This document shows positions 1 to 9,683 of a stretch of DNA of 64,000 bases, piece after piece. This DNA is from Kushneria aurantia DSM 21353 (GTDB taxonomy: Bacteria > Pseudomonadota > Gammaproteobacteria > Pseudomonadales > Halomonadaceae): positions 99,340-163,339 of the forward strand of contig NZ_KB907863.1 of assembly GCF_000382245.1 (NCBI RefSeq), in the 5' to 3' direction. Position 1 is the stretch's first letter. Each line of letters starts with the position of its first letter. A program made the translations under genes and the position numbers. The notes under the pieces were generated by a model. It did no database searches, had not been told where the DNA came from, and saw nothing but the letters and a program-made list of their open reading frames with translations.

Positions 1-2
1 CG

Positions 3-845
3 AAATGTTTCGACACGTTAAACCACGACCTGATTATCCGCCAGTTCCGCCAAAGGATCACGGACGGCAGTGTGTTGTCGCTGCTGCGCCAGTGCCTGGA
101 AAGCGGCGTGATGGTGGGTGACCACCTTGAAGAGACGGCGCTGGGCAGCCCTCAGGGCGGCGTGATCAGTCCGCTGATCGCCAACGTCTACCTGGACGCC
201 TTCGACCAGTTCATGAAAGCGCGGGGTCATCGAATCGTCCGCTACGCGGACGATATCCTGATCCTGTGCGGCTCACAGGCTGGAGCGGAGAATGCGTTGA
301 GGGTAGCCCAGGGCTATCTGGAGGGTGAACTGAAGCTGACAGTTAACGCCACCAAAACCCACATCGCGCACAGCGATGAGGGGGTCAAGTTCCTGGGCGT
401 GGTGATCCACACCAGGTACACCCGCATCCAGGAAAAGAAGGTGGTGAAGCTCAAGCAGAAAGTGAAAGCGTTGACGAAGCGCAATCGAAGGGCGGGACTG
501 GCGGAGACCATCCGCGAGCTAAATCCTGTACTGAGAGGCTTCGCCAATTACTTCCGGGTAGCGAACTGCGCACGGGTGCTAAAACAGATGATGAGCTGGA
601 TCAGGCGACGACTTCGTTGTCTCCAGCTCAAACAGTGGAAGAAGCCGAGTCGGCTGCATCGAAGGCTTAAACAGCTGGGCTACCGCCCGCCGTTCAAGTT
701 TATCAAGATGCAAAGCTGGCGAAACGCGGCGTCACCGCTGGCCCATCTGGCGATACCCAACGCCTACCTGCATGACGATCTGAGGTTGCTGGACTTAACC
801 CAGGTCAAAACGGGCATCACTGTCCTCGAGTTCGGGGTAAGTTAA
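3..845 (+). CDS. ltrA: Group II intron reverse transcriptase/maturase, C-terminal part
   Basis: The frame is open from the window edge, so the N-terminus is missing. Visible in order are the RT palm block beginning KCFDTLNHD, the GSPQGGVISPLIANVYLD block, the catalytic YADDILIL motif with its Asp pair, and a thumb/maturase (domain X) region with the typical RGFANYFRVANCA stretch. The protein reverse-transcribes the intron RNA and helps it fold and splice. The polypeptide ends shortly after domain X with no HNH endonuclease. The part seen is intact, with no stop or frameshift. The product class is certain; the intron subclass is not. Confidence 0.93.
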   Translation, partial: KCFDTLNHDLIIRQFRQRITDGSVLSLLRQCLESGVMVGDHLEETALGSPQGGVISPLIANVYLDAFDQFMKARGHRIVRYADDILILCGSQAGAENALRVAQGYLEGELKLTVNATKTHIAHSDEGVKFLGVVIHTRYTRIQEKKVVKLKQKVKALTKRNRRAGLAETIRELNPVLRGFANYFRVANCARVLKQMMSWIRRRLRCLQLKQWKKPSRLHRRLKQLGYRPPFKFIKMQSWRNAASPLAHLAIPNAYLHDDLRLLDLTQVKTGITVLEFGVS

Positions 846-851
846 TGGCAT

Positions 852-922
852 GAGCCGTATACGTGGCCCGTATGTACGGTTCTGTGAGAGGGATGAGGCG
901 GTAACGCCTCACCCTACTCGAT
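852..922 (+). ncRNA. Group II intron domains V and VI
   Basis: Domain V runs about 852-883: GAGCCGTAT on the 5' side pairs with GTACGGTTC on the 3' side, the catalytic hairpin of group II introns. Domain VI follows: GAG (886-888), A889 and GGG (890-892) pair with CCC (912-914), T915 and CTC (917-919), and an inner stem TGAGGCG/CGCCTCA is closed by a GTAA tetraloop. A916 is left bulged six bases from the 3' end, the position expected for the branch-point adenosine. Confidence 0.85.
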
Positions 923-954
923 TTCGTCTGTATAGGGGTCGTTTAATCGAACCA

Positions 955-983
955 TTGCCATGCCGGAAAGGTCAGCGTATAAA
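955..983 (+). promoter_or_regulatory. Predicted sigma-70 promoter of the PIN toxin-antitoxin pair
   Basis: TTGCCA (955-960) and TATAAA (978-983) are separated by 17 bases, each matching the consensus at five of six positions. The promoter lies 38 bases before the antitoxin start. Three TAAACA repeats follow the -10 box (about 979-1001) and could be operator or leader sequence. Confidence 0.55.
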
Positions 984-1020
984 CACATAAACAAATAAAC
1001 ACCTATCGCGGGAGATCATC

Positions 1021-1260
1021 ATGGAAACCGTTCGCTGGAACGTCGCCGTCTCGGCTGACACCGACCAGTCGCTGCGCATGTTTCTTGCCAGCCAGGGCGG
1101 TGGCCGGAAAGGCGACCTGTCGCGCTTCATCGAGGAAGCTGTACGCGCCCACATCCTGGAGTTGAGTGCCGAGCAGGCCAAGGCCGCCAACGCCCACCTG
1201 AGCGAGACAGCGGTGGCGGACGCGATTGACGAAGCGCTCACCTGGGCGCGTAAACGCTGA
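1021..1260 (+). CDS. Probable antitoxin of a PIN-domain toxin pair
   Basis: This 79-residue protein sits directly before a PIN-domain toxin gene and shares a stop/start overlap (TGATG) with it, so the two are translationally coupled. An N-terminal beta stretch (VRWNVAVSADTDQSLRMFL) followed by helices with DLSRFIEEAV suggests a ribbon-helix-helix-like DNA-binding fold; the C-terminal half would be the toxin-neutralising helix. A GGGAG ribosome site lies six bases before the ATG. The role is inferred mainly from position and size. Antitoxins of this kind usually repress their own promoter, here the one at 955-983. Confidence 0.75.
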   Translation: METVRWNVAVSADTDQSLRMFLASQGGGRKGDLSRFIEEAVRAHILELSAEQAKAANAHLSETAVADAIDEALTWARKR

Positions 1261-1670
1261 TGCGGGTCGTACTGGATAGCAACATTCTGTTCAGTGCCCT
1301 GATTTCGCCTCACAGCGCGCCCGATGCGATCTACCGGGCCTGGCGAGCGGCACGCTTCGAGGTGATCACCTCGCGCATGCAGCTCGATGAAATCCGCCGG
1401 GCCAGCCGCTACCCCAAACTCCAGGCCATTCTCCAGCCCGCCAGGGTTGGCACCATGATCAACAACCTGCAAAGGGCTGTGGTACTGGAGCGTCTGGGCA
1501 TTGAGGCCGAAGCCGACGATCCGGACGACGCCTTTCTGCTGGCCATGGCCGTCGAAGGCGAGGCAGACTACCTGGTGACCGGGGATCGTCGCGCCGGTCT
1601 GTTGCAACGAGGTCACGTCGGGCGCACGCGAATCGTCACGCCTGCCCGGTTCTGTGCCGAGGTGCTGTGA
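1260..1670 (+). CDS. PIN-domain ribonuclease toxin
   Basis: A 136-residue PIN-fold protein of the 'putative toxin component, PIN family' type. The acidic metal-binding residues are in place: D6 in VVLDSNILFSAL, E44 in QLDEIRR, D87/D90 in ADDPDDAFLLAMA, and D109 in LVTGDRR. Such toxins cut RNA when the antitoxin is lost. It is complete and begins one base inside the antitoxin stop codon. Directly after its stop lies the tail of an unrelated hydrolase gene, which suggests the module was inserted there. Confidence 0.85.
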   Translation: MRVVLDSNILFSALISPHSAPDAIYRAWRAARFEVITSRMQLDEIRRASRYPKLQAILQPARVGTMINNLQRAVVLERLGIEAEADDPDDAFLLAMAVEGEADYLVTGDRRAGLLQRGHVGRTRIVTPARFCAEVL

Positions 1671-1672
1671 TC

Positions 1673-1771
1673 GATACCGGTTGGCTTTCTGACGCACCTC
1701 ACGGACTCAACTTCACCCACGCCGACGAGCTCAACAGGCTGCTTATCGACTTCCTGGGTGACGATCGCTGA
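1673..1771 (+). pseudogene. C-terminal remnant of an alpha/beta hydrolase gene
   Basis: About 32 codons in frame end at TGA 1769-1771 and read ...PHGLNFTHADELNRLLIDFL.... This resembles the last stretch of alpha/beta-fold hydrolases, including the catalytic-triad His in an HGLNFTHA context and the closing helix. No start codon or upstream part of such a gene is present; the PIN toxin gene ends directly before it. I read it as the stump of a gene displaced by insertion of the toxin-antitoxin module and/or the intron. The family call rests on this short motif only. Confidence 0.5.
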
Positions 1772-1857
1772 AAAACGGGATCGCCGGGGTGTTATGATGC
1801 CGTCACTCCGGCGCGCTGAACAGCGTGTCTCTCGTCCAACGATGATGGATCAAGGTC

Positions 1858-2313
1858 ATGAGTGAGCTGAGAACCACCCTGGTACAGGCCGATCTGCGCT
1901 GGGAGGAGATCGACACCAACTGCCAGCTGCTTGACGAGTGGCTGCAGGACATCACCGCAAGCGATCTGCTCGTGCTGCCCGAGATGTTCGCCACCGGATT
2001 CACCATGGCGCCGGAACGCATGGCCGAGACCATGGCAGAGAGCCGCGCGGTGGCCTGGATGCAGCGCACCGCCGAGTCGCACGACGCCGTTGTAACCGGC
2101 AGCGTGGCGATCAGAGAGAATGGCCATCATTTCAACCGGCTGATCTGGGCACGCCCGGACGGCAGTATGGTCACCTACGACAAGCGCCATCTATTCCGCA
2201 TGGGCGAGGAGAACGACCACTACGCCGCCGGCAATCAGCGCTGTATCGTCGAACTCAACGGCTTCCTTCCTGCCCACATGGACGCCGACCGTTTTAACCT
2301 GGTCGTCGACTGA
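1858..2313 (+). pseudogene. Truncated omega-amidase (nitrilase superfamily), lacks catalytic Cys
   Basis: The 151 residues match the N-terminal half of YafV/Nit2-type omega-amidases, which are usually about 260 residues and hydrolyse alpha-ketoglutaramate-type amides. The catalytic Glu (E42 in VLPEMFATGF) and Lys (K109 in YDKRHLF) are present. Similarity stops after about residue 136, just before the segment that should carry the nucleophilic Cys; the last 15 residues (LPAHMDADRFNLVVD) look unrelated. With a Glu-Lys-Cys triad needed for chemistry, the product should be inactive. The break looks like a deletion or recombination junction near 2265-2275. Confidence 0.75.
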
Positions 2314-2319
2314 AGCGGC

Positions 2320-3927
2320 TCACCCACCACTCCCCGCAGGATAAAACGCCGCCGCTACCAGACTCTGCGTGTAGGGGTGGCGGGGGCGCTCGATGGCTTC
2401 AAGAGCCTCACCCTGTTCGACCACCGCGCCCTCCTTCAGCACGATGACGCGATGCGCCATCGCCTTCACCACTGCCAGATCGTGGCTGATGAAGAGATAG
2501 CCCAGTCCGCGTTCGTGCTGCAGGCGGCGCAGCAGTTCGATCAGCTGACGCTGCACGCTGCGGTCCAGCGACGAAGTGGGCTCATCAAGTACCAGCACTT
2601 CGGGGTCGAGAATCAGCGCCCGGGCCAGGGCAATGCGAGCGCGCTGGCCGCCGGAAAACTCGTGCGGGTAGCGCGCCAGCTGGGCGGCGTCGATACCGGT
2701 CGCCGCCAGAGTCTCGGTGACGCGCTTGCGTACCTCATCGTCGCTCAGTTCAGGGCGGTGATAGCGCAGCCCCTCGCTGACGATATCGATCACCATCATG
2801 CGCGGCGACAACGAGCCGAAGGGGTCCTGAAAGACCACCTGAGCGTGGCGGCGCCTGGCGCGCAGTGCACTGCCGGAGAGGCGGTCAAGGCGCTCCTCGC
2901 CGAGGGTAATCTCGCCCTCGGCGCTGATCAGGCGCAGCAGCGCCTGGCTCAGGGTGCTCTTGCCGGAGCCTGATTCGCCGACAATTCCCAGCGTCTCGCC
3001 GCGCCGCAGTTCCAATGACAGCGGCGCTACCGCCACGAAGGGCGGCGGACGACGCCCCAGCAGCGGCCGCGGGCGGGGGAAAGTGACCGATAGTTCACGC
3101 GCCGACAGCACTACTGGCGCGTTCCCGACCAGCGGCGCCGGTACACCGCTCGGTTCGGCCTCGATCAGCTCGCGGGTATAGAGACTCACCGGACGGTCGA
3201 ACACCTCACGCGTCGCACCGCTCTCCTGCAGCCGCCCCTGATGCATGACGCAGACCCGGTCCGCCCAGCGCCGTACCAGGTTGAGATCGTGGGTGATCAG
3301 CAGCAGCGCCATGCCCAGCTCAGCGGAGAGTTCGCGCAGTAGAGCGAGAATCTCTCCGGCGACGGTGACGTCCAGGGCGGCAGTGGGCTCGTCGGCGATC
3401 AGCAGCCGCGGCCGGTTGGCAATGGCGATGGCGATCACTACCCGCTGGCGCTGACCACCGGAAAGCTCGTGCGGCCAGGCGTCGATCAGCTGTTCGGGAC
3501 GCGGTAGCCTGACCTGCGTCATAAGCGCCAGTACGCGCTCGCGAAGGCGCCGGCCACGCAGGTTCTGATGTAGTCGCAGTGCCTCGCCGATCTGGCGCCC
3601 CACCCGGTGCAACGGATTTAGCGCGCTCATCGGCTCCTGAAACACCACGCCTACGGCGCCGCCGTGCAACTGCTGCCAGTCGCGCTTGCCCAGCCGACTC
3701 AAATCGCGCTCTTCCAGCCAGCGCCCACCACGCACGCTGATGCCGGGTGGAGTCAGATTGATCGCCGCCATCGCCGTCAGTGTCTTGCCGGAGCCGGACT
3801 CGCCCACCAGTGCCAGGGTCTCGCCGGCCGCCAGCTCGAGACTGACCCCCTTGACCAGCGGCGTGTCGCCGGCACTGACCTGCAGTTTTTCCAGTGCCAG
3901 CAACGGCACCCCGGTTTTCTCGCTCAT
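2320..3927 (-). CDS. yejF: Oligopeptide ABC transporter, fused double ATP-binding protein
   Basis: At 535 residues this carries two ABC ATPase domains in tandem, each with Walker A ([16 protein letters not shown]), signature ([16 protein letters not shown]) and Walker B ([16 protein letters not shown]). That is the architecture of YejF, which powers the YejABEF peptide importer (also the microcin C uptake route in enteric bacteria). It is the last gene of the minus-strand run gloB-yejA-yejB-yejE-yejF and overlaps yejE by four bases (ATGA). Oligopeptide-binding domains at the ends of the ATPase modules are consistent with the family. Confidence 0.93.
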   Translation of the reverse strand: MSEKTGVPLLALEKLQVSAGDTPLVKGVSLELAAGETLALVGESGSGKTLTAMAAINLTPPGISVRGGRWLEERDLSRLGKRDWQQLHGGAVGVVFQEPMSALNPLHRVGRQIGEALRLHQNLRGRRLRERVLALMTQVRLPRPEQLIDAWPHELSGGQRQRVVIAIAIANRPRLLIADEPTAALDVTVAGEILALLRELSAELGMALLLITHDLNLVRRWADRVCVMHQGRLQESGATREVFDRPVSLYTRELIEAEPSGVPAPLVGNAPVVLSARELSVTFPRPRPLLGRRPPPFVAVAPLSLELRRGETLGIVGESGSGKSTLSQALLRLISAEGEITLGEERLDRLSGSALRARRRHAQVVFQDPFGSLSPRMMVIDIVSEGLRYHRPELSDDEVRKRVTETLAATGIDAAQLARYPHEFSGGQRARIALARALILDPEVLVLDEPTSSLDRSVQRQLIELLRRLQHERGLGYLFISHDLAVVKAMAHRVIVLKEGAVVEQGEALEAIERPRHPYTQSLVAAAFYPAGSGG

Positions 3928-4991
3928 GCGCCGCCTCCCGCCACCGCGCCGGCGGGTAGCGCGGTATGACGCGGATCGAAGGCGTCGCGCAGTCCCTCAC
4001 CGATAAACACCAACAGCGACAGCATGATCGCCAGCGTCATGAAGGCGGTAATGCCCAGCCAGGGCGCCTGCAGATTGTTCTTGCCCTGGGCGACCAGCTC
4101 CCCCAGCGAGGGCGCCCCCGGCGGCAGACCGAAGCCGAGAAAATCAAGCGCGGTGAGAGTGGTAATGGCGCCGGTGAATATGAAAGGCAGAAAGGTGAGG
4201 GTAGAGACCATGGCGTTGGGCAGCACATGGCGCCACATGATCAGCCGCGCCGGCAGTCCCATGGCGCGGGCGGCACGCACATAGTCGAGATTACGCGCGC
4301 GCAGGAACTCGGCGCGCACGATATCCACCAGCCCCAGCCACGAAAAGGCCACCATGATCAGCGCCAGCCACCATACGCTGGGCACCACCAGGCTCGACAG
4401 GATAATCAGGATGAACAGCATCGGCAGCCCCGACCACAGCTCGATTACCCGCTGGCCGACCAGGTCCACCCTGCCGCCGAAGTAGCCCTGCAGGGCGCCG
4501 ATCAGCACGCCGATCAGCACCGAGCCGGCGGTCACCAGCGCTGCAAACAGCACCGACAGGCGAAAGCCGTAGATCACCCGCGCCAGCACATCGCGCCCCT
4601 GGTCGTCGGTGCCCAGCCAGTGGGTCAGGCCGGGCGCCGCCGGTGCCGGGGTGTTGAGGGCCATGTCGATGGTGTCATAGGAGAACGGGATCGGTGCGCG
4701 GATCAGCCAGCCGTGTTCGCGAATCAGCGCGATCACCGCCGGGTCGCTGTACAGCGCGGTGGTAGGTAAAAAGCCGCCGAAAACGGTTTCCGGGTAGTCG
4801 AACAGCAGCGGCCAGTACCACTGACCGTTAAAGCGCACTACCAGCGGCACATCGTTGGCGATCAGCTCGGCAAAAAGCGTGATGCCGAACAGCAGCAGAA
4901 ACAGCCAGCCGGCCACCACCGCACGCCGGTTGGCGCGAAAGGCAGCGAGGCGGCGGCGGGTGATCGGCGACAGGGGGCGACGTGCGAACAT
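3924..4991 (-). CDS. yejE: Oligopeptide ABC transporter permease, YejE type
   Basis: A 355-residue inner-membrane permease. The N-terminus has a basic stretch, one membrane segment (VVAGWLFLLLFGITLFAELI) and a periplasmic loop with LIREHGWLIRAPIPFSYDTI, typical of YejE. The C-terminal half has five predicted membrane helices and the permease EAA loop around ARAMGLPARLIMWRHVLPNA, which contacts the ATPase. The length fits E. coli YejE (about 340). It overlaps yejF by four bases and lies four bases after yejB, so the genes are coupled. Confidence 0.93.
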   Translation of the reverse strand: MFARRPLSPITRRRLAAFRANRRAVVAGWLFLLLFGITLFAELIANDVPLVVRFNGQWYWPLLFDYPETVFGGFLPTTALYSDPAVIALIREHGWLIRAPIPFSYDTIDMALNTPAPAAPGLTHWLGTDDQGRDVLARVIYGFRLSVLFAALVTAGSVLIGVLIGALQGYFGGRVDLVGQRVIELWSGLPMLFILIILSSLVVPSVWWLALIMVAFSWLGLVDIVRAEFLRARNLDYVRAARAMGLPARLIMWRHVLPNAMVSTLTFLPFIFTGAITTLTALDFLGFGLPPGAPSLGELVAQGKNNLQAPWLGITAFMTLAIMLSLLVFIGEGLRDAFDPRHTALPAGAVAGGGA

Positions 4992-4995
4992 GGTG

Positions 4996-6066
4996 TCAGC
5001 TCTCCCGCCTTTCGAAATCGATACGTGGGTCGATCGCCACGTAGGTGAGATCGGAGATCAGTTTCAGCACCAGACCGATCAGGGTAAACAGAAACAGCGT
5101 GCCGAAGATGACCGGATAGTCACGCTGCAGCACCGCCTCATAGCCCAGCAGGCCGAGACCGTCGAGGGAGAAGAGCACCTCGATCAGCAGTGCGCCGGTA
5201 AAAAAGATGCCGATCAGCGCCGAGGGCAGCCCGGCAATCACGATCAGCATGGCGTTACGGAACACATGGCCGTAAAGCTGGCGTCGTTCGGAAGCACCCT
5301 TGGCGCGGGCGGTCAGCACATACTGCTTGTGAATCTCGTCGAGAAAGCTGTTTTTGGTCAGAAAGGTGAGGGTGGCGAAGCTGCCGATCGACAGTGCCAG
5401 CACCGGCAGGGTGATGTGCCAGAAGTAGTCGCCCACCTTGCCCAGCGGCGACAGCGCGTCGAAGTCGGGCGACACCAGCCCGCGCAGCGGAAACCAGTCC
5501 AGATAGCTGCCGCCGGCAAAGACCACGATCAAAAGCAGCGCGAACAGAAACCCCGGCACCGCATAGCCCACCACCACCAGCGCCGAGCTCCAGATATCGA
5601 AGCGGCTGCCGTGGCGCACCGCCTTGAAGATGCCCAGCGGCAGCGAAATCAGATAGACCAGCAGAGTGCTCCACAGCCCCAGCGATATGGAGACCGGCAG
5701 ACGCTCGACGATCAGCTCTGTGACACTGCCACCGCGAAAGAAGCTGTCGCCGAAATCGAAGCGTGCGTAGTTGCCTACCATCAGCATGAAACGCTGCCAC
5801 AAAGGCTGATCGAAACCGAACTGCTGCTCCAGCTGTTCGACGTAGGCCTGATCGATGCCGCGGGTGCCGCGCTGCGCCTCGCCACTGGCGACGATGCCAT
5901 CGCTGTTGCCGCCCAGGGTGGCGCCGGCGCTGACGCCTTCGATGCGCGACAGCATCTGCTCCACCGGACCGCCCGGCGCCGCCTGTACGATCAGAAAATT
6001 GAGCAACAGCACCGCAATCAGGGTAGGGATCATCAGCAGCAGACGGATGACGATATAGCGGGCCAT
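4996..6066 (-). CDS. yejB: Oligopeptide ABC transporter permease, YejB type
   Basis: A 356-residue permease of the DppB/OppB/YejB family. It starts with the family N-terminus [20 protein letters not shown], has a long periplasmic loop (about residues 35-110) and then a five-helix core with the EAA loop [20 protein letters not shown]. It pairs with YejE to form the membrane channel. The start lies one base after the yejA stop, as expected for a single operon. No defects are seen. Confidence 0.93.
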   Translation of the reverse strand: MARYIVIRLLLMIPTLIAVLLLNFLIVQAAPGGPVEQMLSRIEGVSAGATLGGNSDGIVASGEAQRGTRGIDQAYVEQLEQQFGFDQPLWQRFMLMVGNYARFDFGDSFFRGGSVTELIVERLPVSISLGLWSTLLVYLISLPLGIFKAVRHGSRFDIWSSALVVVGYAVPGFLFALLLIVVFAGGSYLDWFPLRGLVSPDFDALSPLGKVGDYFWHITLPVLALSIGSFATLTFLTKNSFLDEIHKQYVLTARAKGASERRQLYGHVFRNAMLIVIAGLPSALIGIFFTGALLIEVLFSLDGLGLLGYEAVLQRDYPVIFGTLFLFTLIGLVLKLISDLTYVAIDPRIDFERRES

Positions 6067-6067
6067 G

Positions 6068-7939
6068 TCACTCCTCCTGCGCGGCTTCGATGTCGGCGGC
6101 GGCGTTCGGTATCACCCACCAGCTGTCGAGGTCGAGACCGTAAGCCGGTTCACGCTCGGGCTGGCCAAACTTTTTCCAGTAAGCGAGCCGGATCACCGGG
6201 CTGTGGTACTGCAAAATGACATAGAAACTCCAGCGCAGCACCCTATCCAGCGCCCGGGTAGCGGTATTGAGCGCCTCGCGGGTATTGGCGGCGATGATTT
6301 TGTTCACCAGATCGTCGACCGCCGGGCTCTGAATGCCGGCAAGATTGCGGCTGCCGGGACGTTCGGCAAATTCGCTGGTCCAGTATTCACGCTGTTCGTT
6401 GCCGGGATTGTTGCTCTGGGCGATCATCGCAGTGGTCATGTCGAAGTCGAACTGACGCAGGCGCACGATATACTGGCTGGGGTCGACCACGCGCAGATTG
6501 ACCTCGATACCCAGCCGCGCCAGATTGCGCACCAGCGGCAGTGCCACACGCTCGAGGCCGCCGTCGTAGAGCAGCAGTTCGAAGGCCAGCGGCGCACCGG
6601 TTGCCGTATCGATCATGCGATTGTTGCGCACCTCATAACCCGCTTCACGCAGCAGCGATAGCGCCTTTTTGAGGCGTGGCCGTAACCCTTCGGGCTCGTC
6701 GACGGGCAGCGGCTGATCGAACACCTCGGGTGGCAACTCATCGCGCCATGGCGTCAGCAGGGCACGTTCGGCGGGGCCGGGCAGTCCTTCGGCGGCCATC
6801 GGTGAGTTGTCGAAATAGCCCCTGGTGCGGGCGTACTGGCCGTAAAAGAGATTACGATTGAGCCACTCGAAATCGAACGCCAGCCCCAGTGCCTCGCGTA
6901 CCCGGCGGTCCTTGAAGACCCCGCGGCGCAGGTTCATGACGAAAGCCTGCATCGGCGCCGGGGTATGGTCCTCGATTTCGGCGCGCTCGATCAGCCCGCG
7001 GCGGGCGGCGGGAAAGTCGTAGCCGGTCGCCCAGGTACCGGCGCTGTTCTCAATGCGCAGATCGACTCGCCCGGAGCGAAAGGCGGCCATCGCCACGCTG
7101 GGCTCGCGGTAGTAGTCGAAGACGCGACGGGCGATATTGTAACGGCCGACATTGACCGGCAGATCGGCACCCCAGTAATCGTCGACGTGTCGATAGACGA
7201 TGCGCTGGCCCGGCTCGACCGCGTCAATGCGATACGGCCCGGAGCCCATCAACGGCTTGAGCGTGGGTGACTCGAAATCCCGCGCAGCCAGATCCTCGGC
7301 CGACAGCACCGGCATCTGACCCACGATCAGCGGTAGCTCGCGGGAGCTGTTGTCAGCGAAGTCGAAGCGTACCGTGAAAGGGGAGACCAGCGTCAACTCG
7401 GTCACCTCGGCCCAGTAACCGCGATAAAGCGGCGAGCCGTGCTCGCGCAGGGTTTCAAAGGTGGCGATGACATCCTCGGCGGTGACCGGTGAACCGTCGT
7501 GAAAACGGGCGCGGGAGTCGATGTCGATCTCCATCCAGCGCCGCTGCGGGTCGAGGCGAATGCCGGATGCGAGCAGCCCGTACATGGTGAAGGGCTCGTC
7601 GGGGGAGTTGACCATCAGCGAGTCGTAGGGCAATCCGCCGAAGGCGTTGAGGCCGGCCGCCGCGCTGCCGCGCACGATGAAGGGGTTGAGAGAGTCAAAA
7701 CCGCCACTCGCCGCACGCACCATCTCGCCACCCTGTGGTGCCTGTGGGTTGACCCATGGAAAGTGGTCGAAGTCTGCCGGTAGTTCGGGCTCGCCGTAAA
7801 GCGACAGGCCATGAACGGTAGGCACCTCGTCGGGCACCGCCGCAAACGTGGTTGGCGTCGTTGTAATGAGCAATGCGGCCAGTGCAGCGGCCAGTATCGA
7901 TGCCCTGGAGATTGGCGACGACAGACGAGCGATCTGCAT
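6068..7939 (-). CDS. yejA: Extracellular peptide-binding protein, YejA type
   Basis: The 623-residue protein begins with a signal peptide (about residues 1-33, a hydrophobic core ending in TTFAAVPDE) and continues as an SBP_bac_5 binding protein. Hallmarks are [20 protein letters not shown] near the N-terminus, FDSLNPFI, and the C-terminal [19 protein letters not shown]. It delivers peptides to the YejBE channel. The length agrees with E. coli YejA (about 600). The ATG follows the gloB stop by three bases, so transcription may begin upstream of gloB. Confidence 0.92.
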   Translation of the reverse strand: MQIARLSSPISRASILAAALAALLITTTPTTFAAVPDEVPTVHGLSLYGEPELPADFDHFPWVNPQAPQGGEMVRAASGGFDSLNPFIVRGSAAAGLNAFGGLPYDSLMVNSPDEPFTMYGLLASGIRLDPQRRWMEIDIDSRARFHDGSPVTAEDVIATFETLREHGSPLYRGYWAEVTELTLVSPFTVRFDFADNSSRELPLIVGQMPVLSAEDLAARDFESPTLKPLMGSGPYRIDAVEPGQRIVYRHVDDYWGADLPVNVGRYNIARRVFDYYREPSVAMAAFRSGRVDLRIENSAGTWATGYDFPAARRGLIERAEIEDHTPAPMQAFVMNLRRGVFKDRRVREALGLAFDFEWLNRNLFYGQYARTRGYFDNSPMAAEGLPGPAERALLTPWRDELPPEVFDQPLPVDEPEGLRPRLKKALSLLREAGYEVRNNRMIDTATGAPLAFELLLYDGGLERVALPLVRNLARLGIEVNLRVVDPSQYIVRLRQFDFDMTTAMIAQSNNPGNEQREYWTSEFAERPGSRNLAGIQSPAVDDLVNKIIAANTREALNTATRALDRVLRWSFYVILQYHSPVIRLAYWKKFGQPEREPAYGLDLDSWWVIPNAAADIEAAQEE

Positions 7940-7942
7940 CGT

Positions 7943-8710
7943 TCAGAAGCGATCCTTCCAGGCGCGCAGGGTGGCAAAAGTCGTCGCAGCGTCGCCGCTT
8001 TCGCCGTGGGCAGCGGCAGCCTGCTGTACGCCCTCGAGGTGCGCGCGCATGAAGGGGTTGATGGCTTTCTCGCGGCCAATATTGCTGGGCAGGGTGGGGC
8101 GGTTCATGTCGCGGGCCCGCTGGCACTCCGCGAAGAGTTCATCGCGCAGCGCGTTGTCGGGCTCGGCGGCGCGGGCAAACTTCAGGTTGGCCAGGGTATA
8201 TTCGTGGGCACCGAACACCAGCGTATCGTCGTCGAGCGCTGCAAAGCGCGACAGGGCTGTAAACATCTGTTCGGGCGTGCCCTCGAACAGCCGTCCGCAG
8301 CCGCCGCAAAAGAGGGTATCGGCGCAGAACAGCAGCGAGGGTGTGCCGCTGGAGAGATAGGACACATGATCCAGCGTATGCCCCGGCGTCTCCATCACCT
8401 CGAACTGACGTCCCAGCAGGCGGAAGCTGTCGCCCTCGCGCACGGTCTCGTCAATTGCGGCGATACGTGGGTTGTCGGGGCCGATCACCCGGGCGCCGTA
8501 GCGCGCCTTGAGCGCCTCGACGCCGCCGGTGTGATCATGATGGTGATGGGTAATCAGAATGGCTTCCAGCCCTGATCCCTGCTTGTCGAGATAGTCGATG
8601 ACCGGCTGCGCCTCGCCCGGATCCACGACCACCACGGCGCCGATACTGTCCTGCTGCATGACCCAGATATAATTGTCCTGCAACGCCGGTAGTGGTTTAA
8701 CGGTCAACAT
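7943..8710 (-). CDS. gloB: Hydroxyacylglutathione hydrolase (glyoxalase II)
   Basis: This binuclear metallo-hydrolase cleaves S-D-lactoylglutathione to D-lactate and glutathione, the second step of methylglyoxal detoxification. The metal-binding motif THHHHDHTGG, the GHTLDH motif and the C-terminal substrate-binding part are present. I start it at ATG 8710 (MLTVKPLPALQDNYIW), preceded by a GAGG site, rather than at an upstream in-frame codon; this gives 255 residues, the usual length. It is divergent from yafS, as in other gammaproteobacteria, and here leads into the yej operon. Confidence 0.94.
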   Translation of the reverse strand: MLTVKPLPALQDNYIWVMQQDSIGAVVVVDPGEAQPVIDYLDKQGSGLEAILITHHHHDHTGGVEALKARYGARVIGPDNPRIAAIDETVREGDSFRLLGRQFEVMETPGHTLDHVSYLSSGTPSLLFCADTLFCGGCGRLFEGTPEQMFTALSRFAALDDDTLVFGAHEYTLANLKFARAAEPDNALRDELFAECQRARDMNRPTLPSNIGREKAINPFMRAHLEGVQQAAAAHGESGDAATTFATLRAWKDRF

Positions 8711-8773
8711 GACATCCTCGAAAGCGTCGAAAGGTGTTCTCAAAAGCGCTAACCATGCGACCAGGGGGCCTGC

Positions 8774-9598
8774 ATGTCAAACGATCACGCGACCGATGCG
8801 CGCTTCTCACAGCGCCTGGCGGCCGGACGGCACTACTGGCAGAGCCCGCGCGGCCAGCGACAGTGGCGCGCCGAGCGAAGCGGCCTCGCAGAGGTAATAG
8901 CACGCTGTGGCGGTCAGCAGGCGCTGGAGCTGGGGTTTGCCCCTACGCTGCTGTCGCAGTCACCGATACGCCACTGCATGCGCTGGGCCGAGGCAATCGA
9001 CAGCGCCGAGCAGGCCGCGACGCTGGTCTGCCGCCCCGACGCGCTGCCGTTGGCCGACGAGTCGCTGGATCTCACGCTGGTGCATCATCTGCTGGAGATT
9101 GCCCCCGACCCCAAAAGCCTGCTGCGCGAAGCCGCGCGGGTGACCAACGACAGCGGCCGACTGCTGGTGATTGGCTGGCATCCGCTGGGTATCTCCGGCC
9201 CGCGGCGGCTGTTCAGGCGGCCCTGCGGATTTCACCACAGCGGCGAGTGGATCAGCGTGCACCGCATGCGCGACTGGCTGGGCTTTGTCGATTTCGAAAT
9301 CGAGCGCCTCGGCTACAGCGGCTATCTGCCCTTCGACAATACCCCCGAGTGGTTGGCAATGGAGAAGTGGGGACAGCGCTATAACCTGCCGCTGGGGCGC
9401 GCCTGGATGATCAGCGCCAGGCGGCGCGGCTGCCGCATGATTCCCCTGCGTCGCCGCTTCAACCCCGGCGCCATTCTTGGTGCCCGCCAGGCGGGCCTTG
9501 CTGCCGTGGGGCGCTGGCCGGCGCTCGATGAACGAGCCGCAGGCGCCGCCCGGGTCGCCAGCGTGCGCTTCAGCGCCAATGACGAGCCGGCCCCTTGA
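8774..9598 (+). CDS. yafS: SAM-dependent methyltransferase, YafS type
   Basis: A 274-residue class I methyltransferase-like protein. The motif I region is degenerate (QALELGFAPTL), but the DALPLADESLDLTLVHHLLE segment and the later GRLLVIGWHPLG strand are typical. Its place between gloB and rnhA matches yafS in E. coli and Pseudomonas. The substrate is not known. A weak glycine-rich SAM loop leaves some doubt about activity. The start ATG lies 63 bases from the divergent gloB start. Confidence 0.8.
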   Translation: MSNDHATDARFSQRLAAGRHYWQSPRGQRQWRAERSGLAEVIARCGGQQALELGFAPTLLSQSPIRHCMRWAEAIDSAEQAATLVCRPDALPLADESLDLTLVHHLLEIAPDPKSLLREAARVTNDSGRLLVIGWHPLGISGPRRLFRRPCGFHHSGEWISVHRMRDWLGFVDFEIERLGYSGYLPFDNTPEWLAMEKWGQRYNLPLGRAWMISARRRGCRMIPLRRRFNPGAILGARQAGLAAVGRWPALDERAAGAARVASVRFSANDEPAP

Positions 9599-9683
9599 GC
9601 GTTGAAATGGCGTTCCACAGCGGCCGCCGCGGCCGGTATTATGGGAGCACTTTTTATCTCCTTATCCCCCGGCGAGGCTGCCC

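Larger units (their letters stand above)
1..922 (+). mobile_element. Group II intron, 3' part (5' part lies outside the window)
   Basis: The window opens inside a group II intron. The intron-encoded reverse transcriptase/maturase ends at 845 and is followed at once by a recognisable domain V and domain VI. The intron appears to end in CTACTCGAT at about 922, with the usual terminal AY. No endonuclease domain follows the maturase domain, as in many bacterial introns of this kind. The 5' exon and RNA domains I-IV are not visible, so neither the exact target nor the mobility of this copy can be judged. Confidence 0.88.

Noticed and set aside
4855-6219. A 454-codon open frame opposite yejB
   Set aside because: Gln- and His-rich shadow composition and overlap with a well-supported permease gene.
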